64,000 nucleotides of DNA from Halosimplex pelagicum (GCF_013415905.1 NZ_CP058909.1:3472001-3536000), one strand, 5' to 3'; shown: positions 44,929 to 53,441, counted from the first letter of the stretch. Translations and numbers: made by a program. Notes: generated from the letters alone by a model not told the origin.

Positions 44929-45862
44929 GGCCTTGTTTAGACGCGTGATTTCATGGTCGTGAGTGGCTGACGCTCAGTTCGATGTTTCTGACCGCGCATT
45001 TCAGAACGAGTTCGCGGAACTGACCAAACCACGTTCGCGCACGAACGATCTCGCCGTATTTGCGGCGCAGCGCGAAAAATGTGGATTCGGCGTTCGAGCG
45101 TTGATGGTAGATCGTATCATCTTGCAAAAGATTGTTGGCGATGCCGTGCCAGCCGAATTCGCGGTGCTTGATCACCGGTTTCACGCCTTCAGATCGCAAC
45201 CTTTGGCGAAGGAGCCACCAATCGTAGCCTTTGTCAGCGGTAAGAATGTTCAGTTTGTCGAGATTGCGTTTGACCATTTGCCAGCCGATCTTGGAATCGT
45301 GCGGTTGTTTCATCGAGCAATGTATATCGAGGATCGCACCAGTCTCGCAATCACTGAGGAGCGTCGTTTTCACCGCCTCGAACGTGTAATTCGTCCGTTT
45401 TGCGTAGTGTTGGCTGGCAGCTATCCGATCCATGCCGGTTGCGTCGATCGCCTGAACATTGCCGAGATCGTGCAACTCCGCCGACAACCGCAACAAGACG
45501 CGCCAGATCCGCATTTCGAGATCCTGCTTTCGCGTACACACGGTGGTAAAATCAGGCAGCTCAGCCACCGCTAGGTCGAGTTGAGCGACAATTCCACGCA
45601 TCTCGTGAAGTACGTCCAGCAGCCGCCGATACGTGTGATCTAAGTATTCGCGGAGGCTGTGAATCGCCACGATCACCCAATCTGCGTACCCGCCGTCACC
45701 GTCTTCGAACGCTGGATCTGGCTCGCCGACGACGGCTTTTTGAGCAAGCGAGACAACCCGATCAGTGAAGCGGCTGAGTTTGGTGGACACAAACTCGTCT
45801 TGCCGCTTCACTTCCTAGTAAGTTAGGCATTTAGCCGCTCTTACTAGCGTCTAAACACGGCC
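44929..45862 (-). mobile_element. IS5-family insertion sequence (ISH-type), 934 bp
   Basis: The ends are imperfect inverted repeats (GGCCTTGTTTAGACGC left, complement of GGCCGTGTTTAGACGC right, 15 of 16 bases). The flanking 9-base target duplication is atatcactg (44920-44928 and 45863-45871). One transposase gene fills it. Intact ends and duplication show a recent insertion. Confidence 0.92.
44951..45811 (-). CDS. IS5-family transposase
   Basis: 286 residues. DDE residues are visible: Asp in GNVQAIDATGMDRI, Asp in KLNILTADKGYDWWLLR, Glu in RSNAESTFFALRRKYGE (the YREK-like signature region). Start MKRQDEFVSTKLSRFTDRVV. Full length, so probably active. Confidence 0.92.
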   Translation of the reverse strand: MKRQDEFVSTKLSRFTDRVVSLAQKAVVGEPDPAFEDGDGGYADWVIVAIHSLREYLDHTYRRLLDVLHEMRGIVAQLDLAVAELPDFTTVCTRKQDLEMRIWRVLLRLSAELHDLGNVQAIDATGMDRIAASQHYAKRTNYTFEAVKTTLLSDCETGAILDIHCSMKQPHDSKIGWQMVKRNLDKLNILTADKGYDWWLLRQRLRSEGVKPVIKHREFGWHGIANNLLQDDTIYHQRSNAESTFFALRRKYGEIVRARTWFGQFRELVLKCAVRNIELSVSHSRP

Positions 45863-46696
45863 ATATCACTGATGAGTTACAAGCGTTAGCCTCGGTTACA
45901 CTATCTGCCTCTCTTGTCCTTTTGTATTACCGTCAGGCTAAGATTCAGAGTAATCAAGAAGATTTGTTAGACTTACAGACTAAAATTGAAACTGCAAAGC
46001 ATGATTCCTCAATCGTTGTGAATCGATGGGATATAAAGCGGGAATTTGAGGGCGGGGACAGAGATGAAGTCGATTCAGGTTTACTTGAGGGGATTGATTG
46101 GGTAAGGGATGCAGAACATCTATGGATTAGATTAACGAACTATGGTCCTGGAATAGCGAAAAACCTCAGAATTGATTGGGAACTATTATTTGGAGTTTAT
46201 GGAGAGGATGGGGACGAAATGCAATATATGCATCCAGACCCTGGTCTGGATCTATCAACTCACCCAATAATAAACGACAACCGAGATATTAGGACATTGT
46301 TCTCCAGAGAAACGGGCGATCTATTGCCGCCCGATCATGAACCCCATGATTTCATATCTCCATTGATGATTGGAAATGAAGAGGATCCGTCCCAATATGC
46401 TCAAGAAATCATTCCGCTTAGAGTTGTATTTCGCGCTCATCAAGAAGGGTCGATCCATTCTGATGAATATGAAATCCAAACAATCTCGCTAACTGGTGAT
46501 CTATACTATGATACAACTGTTGAAGAAGATCAATGTATTGAAGAAATCATCCGGATAGAGTCGGAGATTAAGGACCGAACACTGTCCGAAATTGTCGATG
46601 ATCAAGGGTCTGCTCCACACTGGAAGTGAACAATACACTCTGATGTTGAAACCGTTTATTCTGAACTGTCGTCGTCTCAATAAGTACAGTTGCCGA

Positions 46697-47284
46697 TTAT
46701 AGCCATGTGACTTTCTCACGCTCCCGCCGCTGTGCCTCGGGAGAGTGCGTCCCGCGGTAGTGGTCGAGGAACGTCTCCAGATCGTCCCAGCCTCCCCAGT
46801 CGCAGACGACCATGGCATCCACGTCCTCGCTTCGGAGACTCGTCGCCCAGGTCCGCCGGAGATCGTGAAAGCCGACGTACTCCCAGCCGGGTTCCTCGGT
46901 CTCGTCGAGCAGCTCGTCGGTGGCGGCCGCCGTCCACCGCCGGAGGGTCCGCGTGCTCACGTCGACCACAGGCGCGTCTGTCGGCTCGTCACGCACGTCC
47001 CCGACCGTCCGGATGGTAGTGGCGAGGTTCGGCGGGATCGGCGTCTCGCGGTACTTGTCGGTCTTCGCGCTCCGCCACACGCGGAGCATCCGCCCGGCAT
47101 CGGTGTCGGCAACGTGATCGGGCGCGACGCGGACCACCTCGTCGGACCGGAGCCCGCACCGCACACCCAGCCCCATCGCGATCCGCTTCTCCGTGTCGTC
47201 GAATTGGTCGAGTAGCTGGCCCACCTCTCGCTCGGACAGCCACACTTTCATCCCGTCGTCGTCAGGGTAGCTCTCTAAGTTCAT
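46697..47284 (-). CDS. Short tyrosine recombinase (catalytic domain only)
   Basis: 195 residues starting MNLESYPDDDGMKVWLSERE. It has Arg in LGVRCGLRSDEVVRVAPDHV, a Lys-like AKTDKYRETPIP, HDLRRTWATSL (H-x-x-R) and Tyr in TFLDHYRGTHS. It has no separate core-binding domain of normal size. It may invert or resolve viral DNA or be a second integrase. About 157 bases separate it from the spike gene and may hold its promoter. Confidence 0.8.
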   Translation of the reverse strand: MNLESYPDDDGMKVWLSEREVGQLLDQFDDTEKRIAMGLGVRCGLRSDEVVRVAPDHVADTDAGRMLRVWRSAKTDKYRETPIPPNLATTIRTVGDVRDEPTDAPVVDVSTRTLRRWTAAATDELLDETEEPGWEYVGFHDLRRTWATSLRSEDVDAMVVCDWGGWDDLETFLDHYRGTHSPEAQRREREKVTWL

Positions 47285-47441
47285 GTCCGGTATTTCTCCT
47301 TTGCGGTCAGAAATCCTAGAATCTTGGGGTCATTCGGGGGTGAACCGGGGTGTGATCGGCCTGGATCTGTCCGACTCTACGCCAGGAACCGGACACGACC
47401 ACCGATGGATAAGCGATAAAAATATCCTCCAGGGTGGCATC

Positions 47442-48377
47442 TCACCCGATGATCTCGATCCGATCCGTCCAGTGGCCAGTGTCGCCGCTACCCTCACTCC
47501 CCACTGAGGTCCCGATAATCCCAAACTCTCCGGAGAGATCCGGCACCGAACCGGTCACAGAAGCGAGCTCAGATCCATCCGTTTCGTCGGTGAGAGTGGC
47601 GGTGAGCGTGTCATCTTCGCCCCAGTCGGCTTCCGTAGTGAGCCACGCATCCAACGGGAGAGAGAGGCTAACGCTGTCGATTGTGGTAAAGGTCCCGTCC
47701 ACCTGTTTCTGGATCGCAAAAGCGCTATCCTGAAACGAGAGATTGATCCTGATTTGGTTGTTGGAGTCGACTCGACCGAGTTGAGCCGTGTAGTCCTTCG
47801 GATCACCGACCGTTTTTGTGGTGAATCGGAACCTGTCGCCCTTCACTGGACGGGTGGTGAGCGCGTCGGTCGTTAGTTGGTGAACAACGTTGTGCGAGTC
47901 ACTGTCCGCGCACTTGAATTTGAAGGAATACGTGCCCTCAAACACCCGATTAGTGTCGACTCCGGCTGTTGCGTTGGTGCCGTCCGTCTCGTCTTTCGGG
48001 CCGGCCTCCCACGGGTCGACGTTACCGCGCTCAAAGTCATCGACTATCGGCGTCTGGACAGTGACGGATTGCGTCTCTGTGTCCGATACAGACCCGTCCG
48101 AAGCGGTGAGTGTGGTGTCGTAGCTGCCGGTTGAATCGAAGGTGTGCGTGGTGGTCTGTCCGTTGGCGTCTATGTTACCGTCGCTCGTGAAGTCCCACGC
48201 GTAGCTAAGTGGGTCGTTGTCCGGGTCACTCGACCCGCTCGCGTCGAATTGGGGGCTCTCTATCCCAGAGAGTATCCGACTCGGCGCGGCAAATGATGCA
48301 GTTGGGGCCACGTTGAAACCGCCGACAAGCCGCCCGCTACGGGCGTTGAGGCCGCGGCCACCGATGGAATCAGTCAT
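47442..48377 (-). CDS. PKD-domain spike/receptor-binding candidate, 311 aa
   Basis: Residues 20-110 are a PKD beta-sandwich (FDASGSSDPDNDPLSYAWDF, TFDSTGSYDTTLTASDG). Residues 115-311 look like a concanavalin/LamG-type domain (VDDFERGNVDPWEAGP, FEGTYSFKFKC, ending SGDTGHWTDRIEIIG). No signal peptide or membrane helix, as expected for a virion protein assembled in the cytosol. It is the last gene of the structural operon, where SH1-like viruses encode vertex spikes. Confidence 0.7.
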   Translation of the reverse strand: MTDSIGGRGLNARSGRLVGGFNVAPTASFAAPSRILSGIESPQFDASGSSDPDNDPLSYAWDFTSDGNIDANGQTTTHTFDSTGSYDTTLTASDGSVSDTETQSVTVQTPIVDDFERGNVDPWEAGPKDETDGTNATAGVDTNRVFEGTYSFKFKCADSDSHNVVHQLTTDALTTRPVKGDRFRFTTKTVGDPKDYTAQLGRVDSNNQIRINLSFQDSAFAIQKQVDGTFTTIDSVSLSLPLDAWLTTEADWGEDDTLTATLTDETDGSELASVTGSVPDLSGEFGIIGTSVGSEGSGDTGHWTDRIEIIG

Positions 48378-48591
48378 CCTGAATACCTCCGTCTGGTACT
48401 GCCTCTACTTCATAACTCGGTGCGTCTTCAGGGTCGATACCCAGTGAATTTAGCAGGGCATCTAACCGATGCTCGTTGTGCCGCGACCGGACCCATGTCG
48501 AACCGAGGACGCCCAGTTGTGCTATCTCGATCGCGACCAGCACCGACAGCAACGCTGCGATAGTTCCCAAACCCACGTTCATATCAACCAC
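48370..48591 (-). CDS. Virion-type membrane protein, 73 aa
   Basis: One N-terminal helix (LGTIAALLSVLVAIEIAQLG), then a basic step WVRSRHNEHRLDALL and an acidic end. Overlaps both neighbours by 8 bases. Consistent with an internal-membrane protein of the virion; no family name. Confidence 0.65.
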   Translation of the reverse strand: MVDMNVGLGTIAALLSVLVAIEIAQLGVLGSTWVRSRHNEHRLDALLNSLGIDPEDAPSYEVEAVPDGGIQDD

Positions 48592-49165
48592 CAGTCACCG
48601 TCGAGATCACCGCCAACACCAGAACGGCCGCTAACAGCGTCGTGGTCTTGCTTCCAAACGGGCCTATGCCGGGGAGTAGTTCGGGGACAGGCAGACCACT
48701 GAGTAGACCGTTGAGTCCATCCTGCCCGTCGCCGTTGTCACCGCCACCGCCGTCAGCATCCGGGTGTTTCCGGTCGTTGACGAGTTGCGTCATCTCTTGC
48801 TCGTTGCTGGTTCCGTCGCCGTCAGCGTCGCCCTCGGCTACTTTTCTAGCGAAGGTGAATCCGGTGCCCAGGATACTTGCAAACTGGCTTTTCTGATTCG
48901 ACGTTGCGATGAGAGTGCCCGTGTCACCAAGGGAGACATAATCCCTCGGAACAGGCGACTCCAGTAGCGCGTTGAATTCCTGAAGTTCCTTGTCTTTCAG
49001 CACAGAACTGGATTCGCTCGGATACCAGACGGCGCCCACCTCGTTGGCGGCCTGTGCGGCGGCCTCGAAGTGGCTCGTATCGCCCAACTCGACGTGGTAC
49101 GTGAACGCCTCTTTGGCTGTTCCGTCGATATATCCGTCGCCGGTCCCGTCACCGGACCTACCCAC
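48584..49165 (-). CDS. Virion-type protein with C-terminal membrane helix, 193 aa
   Basis: GTG start overlapping the preceding gene. The N-terminal 100 residues are a folded soluble domain (TYHVELGDTSHFEAAAQAAN), then a calcium-loop-like DADGDGTSNEQEM segment (residues 112-125), a Gly/Asp linker and a terminal helix TTTLLAAVLVLAVISTVTGG. The DxDxDG loop suggests metal-stabilised folding. Confidence 0.68.
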   Translation of the reverse strand: MGRSGDGTGDGYIDGTAKEAFTYHVELGDTSHFEAAAQAANEVGAVWYPSESSSVLKDKELQEFNALLESPVPRDYVSLGDTGTLIATSNQKSQFASILGTGFTFARKVAEGDADGDGTSNEQEMTQLVNDRKHPDADGGGGDNGDGQDGLNGLLSGLPVPELLPGIGPFGSKTTTLLAAVLVLAVISTVTGG

Positions 49166-49328
49166 GGAGAACCACCACCAGGACCACTGCCGCGACCGCG
49201 ACGATCGCGAGCGGCAGCATCGACGAGCCGCTCCCGGAACTCCCGCCGAGTCCGAGCCAGTTAGCTACCTGTGCGCCACCGAGTGCCGTTGCGAGGGTAC
49301 GAGCCCCGCTGATGAGTGCAGGCCACAT
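49158..49328 (-). CDS. Small virion-type membrane protein, 56 aa
   Basis: Reads MWPALISGARTLATALGGAQ, a GSSGSGS linker and the helix MLPLAIVAVAAVVLVVVLRG. The 8-base overlap with the next GTG and close fit after the preceding stop support it as a gene. Confidence 0.65.
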   Translation of the reverse strand: MWPALISGARTLATALGGAQVANWLGLGGSSGSGSSMLPLAIVAVAAVVLVVVLRG

Positions 49329-49329
49329 C

Positions 49330-49848
49330 TTAGATCACCAAGAACGCGATGATACCGAGTGCTGCTCCGACGGCGACGATCTTCACCGACGTTCCGAGCG
49401 AATCCGCGATCGGCTGGAGAATCTCGGTGAGAGATGACCCATCTGAGTCGGGGATCGCCGGATCGCTCGACTCGCTCGAAACGGAGATCGGCGCTATTTG
49501 TTCGTCGTAAACCGTCTTCTCCGGGACTTTCAGGACTTCAAGCCGGAGTCGCTGCTCGCCGGTCGTGTTGTTCAGCCGCACCCGTTCAGTGACGGCCTTG
49601 TTTGGGTTCCCATCAGGTCGGTCCGTACAGATAGAACCCTCTGCGACCTTCGTACCGTCGAGATACAGCCGCCATGGGTTGTTCCAGGCGACGTGCCCAA
49701 AGCCCCACGCGCCGCTCATGCACGTGCCGCTCTGCGGGAGGGGATCCTTGCTGCTGTTCCCGATGTTGATCGTGACGGAGATCGAGTTCCCCGGGGGAGA
49801 CTGATCGGGGACATCGAAAGTGACTATCTCCGGTCGAGACTCAGCCAT
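49330..49848 (-). CDS. Virion-type protein with C-terminal membrane helix, 172 aa
   Basis: Starts MAESRPEIVTFDVPDQSPPG. Residues 5-115 form a beta-sandwich (SISVTINIGNSSKDPLP, AWNNPWRLYLDGTKVAEGSI, GEQRLRLEVLKVPEKT) and residues 145-172 an amphipathic plus membrane helix (IVAVGAALGIIAFLVI). Likely a membrane-anchored virion protein facing the capsid. Confidence 0.68.
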   Translation of the reverse strand: MAESRPEIVTFDVPDQSPPGNSISVTINIGNSSKDPLPQSGTCMSGAWGFGHVAWNNPWRLYLDGTKVAEGSICTDRPDGNPNKAVTERVRLNNTTGEQRLRLEVLKVPEKTVYDEQIAPISVSSESSDPAIPDSDGSSLTEILQPIADSLGTSVKIVAVGAALGIIAFLVI

Positions 49849-50350
49849 CGGTGTCTCCCTCCAGGTAGAGCGTCGCGTCGGCGCTGGCGCTGTCCGCTCG
49901 CCAGACCCAGATGTACCGACTCCGGGCTTCTTTCCCGACGACGGGGCTGTCGCTCGCTCGGTACTTGACTTCGCGATGCCGGCGGTTCGGCGCCTTCCAC
50001 GCGACGACGATGTCCTCATCGAACCGCAGATCCCAGGTGTCGACGGCGAACCCGAGGTCGATCTCCGTTCCGTCGACGTTCTCCGGTTCCTCGTCGTCCT
50101 GACGGGGACCGTCGCTCGTCACGGTGTACTGGTCCGCGTAGTAGCGCGCGGTGTCGCGGCTGTTGCTGTCCGTCTCGATGTCCATGGTGTCGCCGCGCAT
50201 CTCTCGCAAGAGCGCGGCCGTCAGCGCCGTCTGCGGGTCGGCGAGGAGCTGCCGAACGGTGCTGTCCGGGTACTCGGGGAAGTACTCGCGGATGAGCCGC
50301 TCGGTCGCCTCGTCGACCCCGACGCTGCCGAATTTCTGAGTTTCGCTCAT
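49841..50350 (-). CDS. Provirus structural-region protein, 169 aa
   Basis: Starts MSETQKFGSVGVDEATERLI. Helical N terminus (YFPEYPDSTVRQLLADPQTA, LTAALLREMRGD) and a beta-rich C-terminal half (EIDLGFAVDTWDLRFDEDIV, RYIWVWRADSASADATLYLE). Soluble. Overlaps neighbours at both ends (8 and 4 bases). No family recognised. Confidence 0.65.
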   Translation of the reverse strand: MSETQKFGSVGVDEATERLIREYFPEYPDSTVRQLLADPQTALTAALLREMRGDTMDIETDSNSRDTARYYADQYTVTSDGPRQDDEEPENVDGTEIDLGFAVDTWDLRFDEDIVVAWKAPNRRHREVKYRASDSPVVGKEARSRYIWVWRADSASADATLYLEGDTDG

Positions 50351-50541
50351 AGTTTCTTGACCAGGGTGTAGGCGGTGAGCGCGTTGACCAGCACCGCGAT
50401 CAGGTTGGTGAACGGCGCCATGATCGTCGAGACTCGGTCGGCCGCCTCGACGATGTTGACGCCGCTGGTGCTCGCGCTCGTGGTGGTCTCGCAGTCGGTG
50501 CAGCCGCTCCCGGTCGCGTTCGGATCGCCTTCAAAAGCCAT
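50347..50541 (-). CDS. Small virion-type membrane protein, 64 aa
   Basis: CTDC pair at residues 14-17 and one terminal helix (FTNLIAVLVNALTAYTLV) with Lys-Lys-Leu end. It follows the larger capsid gene directly, where SH1-like viruses encode a small protein (VP13-like by position only). Confidence 0.6.
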   Translation of the reverse strand: MAFEGDPNATGSGCTDCETTTSASTSGVNIVEAADRVSTIMAPFTNLIAVLVNALTAYTLVKKL

Positions 50542-50553
50542 GATGGGGGCCTC

Positions 50554-51360
50554 CTACAGCTCCGTCATGCTGTTCGCGACCTTGCGCCGGAGGTCTCCGG
50601 GGTCCTCGTCCTCCTTCAGACCGCGCTGCTTGACCGGCAGCGCGATCGTGAGGTTGTCGGCGCGGTCGGAGTCGAGAGCGACGCCCTCGGTGTTGTCGTA
50701 GAACACGATGTCGAGCGAGTACTTCGGCGGGAGGATCCCGCGCATCCCGCCCATCGTCGCGTCCCACGTCACCTGTCGGTCGGCGCTGGGGTCGTTCGGA
50801 CTCGCGAACGCGTAGCGGACGGAGTCCTCGGACTTGAGCGACTGCGAGACGTTCCCGGCGCCGGCCGAACGCTTCTGGATCGTGCTGATCCCGTAGCGCT
50901 GGACCACGTAGAACTCGCAGTCCTTGGTTCCGGCGTCGCCGCTGGTGTCGTCGACCTCGAAACTGGTGACGAAGTCGCCGTCCTCGCTGAAGGTCCCGTT
51001 GAACTGGACGGTCGACGAGCCCGTGATCTGCGTGTCGGGCGTCCCGTCGCCGGTCGAGTCGAAGTAGCCGACGATGTACGCGTTGCCCGTGTACTCGCCC
51101 GCAGTCGGGTCATCGAGATAGTCGACCATCGGCGCCTCGGGGTCGAGGGTGACGGTCTGGTCCGCCGTGTTCTCGTCGACGGTCGCCGTCTGCTTGGAGA
51201 CGAGCGCCAGCTCGATGGGCTGGCCGGGGGCGGTCATCCAGACCTGATTGCTCGGGACCTGGACGGTCGCGACGATGCCCTCCTCGCCCGCGCTGTAGGG
51301 ACGGGTGGTGAACTGGTCTTCGGTGAGCACGACCTGCCGCGCCTGTTCGGAGCTTGCCAT
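50554..51360 (-). CDS. Probable larger major capsid protein (VP4-like)
   Basis: 268 residues, no membrane helix, beta-rich throughout (EGIVATVQVPSNQVWMTAPG, TVQFNGTFSEDGDFVTSFEV, PPKYSLDIVFYDNTEGVALD). The place next to a shorter beta protein and near the ATPase matches the two-capsid-protein layout of SH1/SNJ1-type viruses, whose capsids use single vertical jelly rolls. No direct similarity search was possible. Confidence 0.6.
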   Translation of the reverse strand: MASSEQARQVVLTEDQFTTRPYSAGEEGIVATVQVPSNQVWMTAPGQPIELALVSKQTATVDENTADQTVTLDPEAPMVDYLDDPTAGEYTGNAYIVGYFDSTGDGTPDTQITGSSTVQFNGTFSEDGDFVTSFEVDDTSGDAGTKDCEFYVVQRYGISTIQKRSAGAGNVSQSLKSEDSVRYAFASPNDPSADRQVTWDATMGGMRGILPPKYSLDIVFYDNTEGVALDSDRADNLTIALPVKQRGLKEDEDPGDLRRKVANSMTEL

Positions 51361-51367
51361 CAGAAGG

Positions 51368-51856
51368 TCACCCGTTGTTGAACTCCATCGGGATCGCGAA
51401 CTGGCTGTCCGAGCCGTCGACCTCGTCGGGGCCGATGACGAGAAGCGCGATCTCGTCCGCGTCTTCGAAGGTGAAACTGCCCGATCCGACTTCCTCGGGA
51501 TCGAAGGTGATGACGCGGTTCTGCGCGTTCTCCGACGACTGCTGATCCTTCAGCGAGAGGTCGTTGAACGGCGCGATCCGCTGTTCCTGGGTGAAGACGG
51601 TCCAGGCGCCGAGCGGGTCGTTCGGTTCGCGATAGCCGAGCGCGATACGCGTCTGTCGGGACGGGTCGGCGCTGTTCCCGGACGGGCCGCTGTTCGCCGC
51701 GGCCGTCTGGAAGTCCGCGATCGCGACGACACCGGACCGCACGGTGACGTTCGCGCCGTCGGGAACGTCCCAGCGCTGGACCGCGCTCGGCACGCCAGGG
51801 ACGCTGGTCTCGTCGATGGACCACTTGAGTTCGGTCGAGAGCTTGTCGCCCGACAT
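51368..51856 (-). CDS. Probable smaller major capsid protein (VP7-like)
   Basis: 162 residues from MSGDKLSTELKWSIDETSVP, beta-rich with no cysteines (WDVPDGANVTVRSGVVAIAD, ITFDPEEVGSGSFTFEDADE, IALLVIGPDEVDGSDSQFAI). Its order before the larger capsid gene fits the SH1 pattern (VP7 then VP4). Its start overlaps the previous stop (TGATG). Confidence 0.58.
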   Translation of the reverse strand: MSGDKLSTELKWSIDETSVPGVPSAVQRWDVPDGANVTVRSGVVAIADFQTAAANSGPSGNSADPSRQTRIALGYREPNDPLGAWTVFTQEQRIAPFNDLSLKDQQSSENAQNRVITFDPEEVGSGSFTFEDADEIALLVIGPDEVDGSDSQFAIPMEFNNG

Positions 51857-52164
51857 CAGTTGCCCCCCACGTTGAAGGACTCGGCGCCGAGGCCGAACAG
51901 GCCCATGCCGGCGCCGACGGCCATCATGCCGGCGGTCCCGTTCAGCGGGCCGATCCACGCGCTGAGCACGAGCAGGCCGCCGAGAACGGAGAACCCGATC
52001 CCGGAGACGAAGCTCGCCGAGCCAGTGTCTCCCTCAAATACCGCATCTGCGAGGGCGACGATCTGGTCTTCGAGGTCGAGGCCGAGGATGTTCGTCGCAG
52101 CCGGGAGCCCGGCCGCCGCCGTTGCACCGATGACCGCGTTCCGTTCGCTAACTTGGAGTGCCAT
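51856..52164 (-). CDS. Virion-type membrane protein, 102 aa
   Basis: Two to three hydrophobic segments (residues 8-27; 57-70; 74-95: GTAGMMAVGAGMGLFGLG), Gly/Ala-rich. Sits before the capsid genes. Probably in the internal virion membrane. Confidence 0.62.
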   Translation of the reverse strand: MALQVSERNAVIGATAAAGLPAATNILGLDLEDQIVALADAVFEGDTGSASFVSGIGFSVLGGLLVLSAWIGPLNGTAGMMAVGAGMGLFGLGAESFNVGGN

Positions 52165-52167
52165 GGT

Positions 52168-52320
52168 TCAGAGGAGGTAGTAGCCCGCGATGATTGCAGC
52201 CCCCAGTCCGCCGACGAACGCGATGCCGAGCGGCTGAGTGAGCCAGTCGATGATACTTCCGGAGTTGGACGGCCCATTGGGGTCGTCCGAACTCTCGTTG
52301 TTGTCGGTTGGTTCCGCCAT
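52168..52320 (-). CDS. Small virion-type membrane protein, 50 aa
   Basis: Reads MAEPTDNNESSDDPNGPSNS then IIDWLTQPLGIAFVGGLGA with a terminal helix AAIIAGYYLL. First gene of the structural block; about 95 bases upstream, before the ATPase stop, contain taatacc 25-30 bases before its ATG and may hold a late promoter. Confidence 0.6.
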   Translation of the reverse strand: MAEPTDNNESSDDPNGPSNSGSIIDWLTQPLGIAFVGGLGAAIIAGYYLL

Positions 52321-52415
52321 GCAGGAGCCACTTACGGGGATTTGGTATTACGCGTTTGTTCGTTGCCAAGATGATAGCGAATCGCCTACGAGAGTCGATA
52401 AACGGCTAAAAATCT

Positions 52416-53036
52416 CTATTGCAGGTGAGCCGGGATCGGCACCGGCCCTCTGACTGCCGACGACGCACCAGCCACGTCCTTGTAGTACAGGAACCGGTAG
52501 CTGTTGGGGTCCATCTGAGTGACCCGGTGCTTGTCGGGGATGCTCACCTGCTTGAACTTCGCATCCTCGTGCTCCCCGTAGCTGAAGATGAAATAGTTGT
52601 CCGTCTGGGTGAACATCTGGTCGTGGATCTCCTTGGCCTTGTGCGCGGCAACGACGATTCCACAGTTAGAGTGTGTCACGTGCCACTTTATCAGGTGCTG
52701 GAGCACGTCCGGGATGTTGTTCGCGGACATCCAGTTGTGGACCTCGTCGATGAACAGATAGCACCGCTGGAGCTGACCGAAGACGCGACACCATTTGTCG
52801 AGTTCGTCGGCCGTAAAGGGCATCTCACGGATGATCTGTTGCGTCTCGCCGTCCATCCAGTACTGGAGCGCCTCCGCCGGAGAGTCCGGGTAGACAGCGC
52901 CCGGCGGGCCATGTTCGGCGTTGGGGTCCAGGCAGATGTACCGCTCCGTCTGACAGAGCAGGTGCTCGAATAAGACGCTCTTACCGCTGTTCTTCTGTCC
53001 GAGGATGACGCTGATCTCGCTCAGGTCGATGTCCAT
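52416..53036 (-). CDS. Genome-packaging ATPase (FtsK/HerA-type)
   Basis: 206 residues. Walker A is GQKNSGKSVLFEHLL (residues ~13-27), Walker B is CYLFIDEVHNWM (~95), and a late VVAAHKAKEIHDQM with sensor-like residues follows. Small single-domain ATPases of this kind package DNA in membrane-containing icosahedral viruses. Its stop lies just downstream of the nuclease-like gene's stop with adjacent start. Good hallmark gene for the provirus. Confidence 0.82.
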   Translation of the reverse strand: MDIDLSEISVILGQKNSGKSVLFEHLLCQTERYICLDPNAEHGPPGAVYPDSPAEALQYWMDGETQQIIREMPFTADELDKWCRVFGQLQRCYLFIDEVHNWMSANNIPDVLQHLIKWHVTHSNCGIVVAAHKAKEIHDQMFTQTDNYFIFSYGEHEDAKFKQVSIPDKHRVTQMDPNSYRFLYYKDVAGASSAVRGPVPIPAHLQ

Positions 53037-53441
53037 CTACTCCACCTCCGTCCAGGGGATCTTGTGCTGGCGGCCGTTCCGCTCGGCGTGGCCGGCGTCG
53101 TTCCACTCGCCACCGACGATCTCGGTCACGGTCGACGGCTTCCGGCGGACCACGTCGACCACCTCGCCGTTCTCGTCGAGTAGCACGAACGCGTACCAGG
53201 CCGTCTGGTCGGTAGCGCCCTCCGCTGTCGTCAGGGATCGGTGCTGATCCTCCCACACCCTGTATCGCCCCGTGGCGCCGTTGGCGAGCGTCTCGTGGGT
53301 GCTCTTCACCTCGTACTTCGTCCTGCGGGGGTGAACGCAGTCGTACCAGTCCGCCTCATTCGGGGCGTGGTCGAGACCGTAGCTCTCGGCGACGTAGCGC
53401 TCCGCGAAAGCGCCCTGTCTCTGGTTCGGGTGCTGGCGCAT
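53037..53441 (-). CDS. PD-(D/E)XK nuclease-like protein, 134 aa
   Basis: Starts MRQHPNQRQGAFAERYVAES. An Asp in EADWYDC followed by TKYEVKST gives the D...ExK core of restriction-endonuclease-fold proteins, with Gly/Glu helix (GAFAERYVAE) before it. A broken copy of this gene stands at 22.8-23.0 kb. It might act in genome replication or resolution for packaging; this is inferred from its place beside the ATPase. Confidence 0.65.
   Translation of the reverse strand: MRQHPNQRQGAFAERYVAESYGLDHAPNEADWYDCVHPRRTKYEVKSTHETLANGATGRYRVWEDQHRSLTTAEGATDQTAWYAFVLLDENGEVVDVVRRKPSTVTEIVGGEWNDAGHAERNGRQHKIPWTEVE

Larger units (their letters stand above)
44745..46629 (+). pseudogene. Membrane protein gene split by an IS5-type element
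   Basis: Removing the IS and one 9-base duplication joins 44745-44928 to 45872-46629 in one open frame of 313 codons (942 bases including stop), starting MIKEHLHKIPLAYRIWRLVS. The first part has one helix (RIIHLLAIIFVSSFSYLLL); the junction reads NGIDIT-DELQALASVTLS, entering a second helix (SASLVLLYYR). The rest is a soluble domain with KIETAKHDSSIVVNRW. An exclusion or sensing protein is a guess. It is AT-rich compared with the provirus structural genes. Confidence 0.8.
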
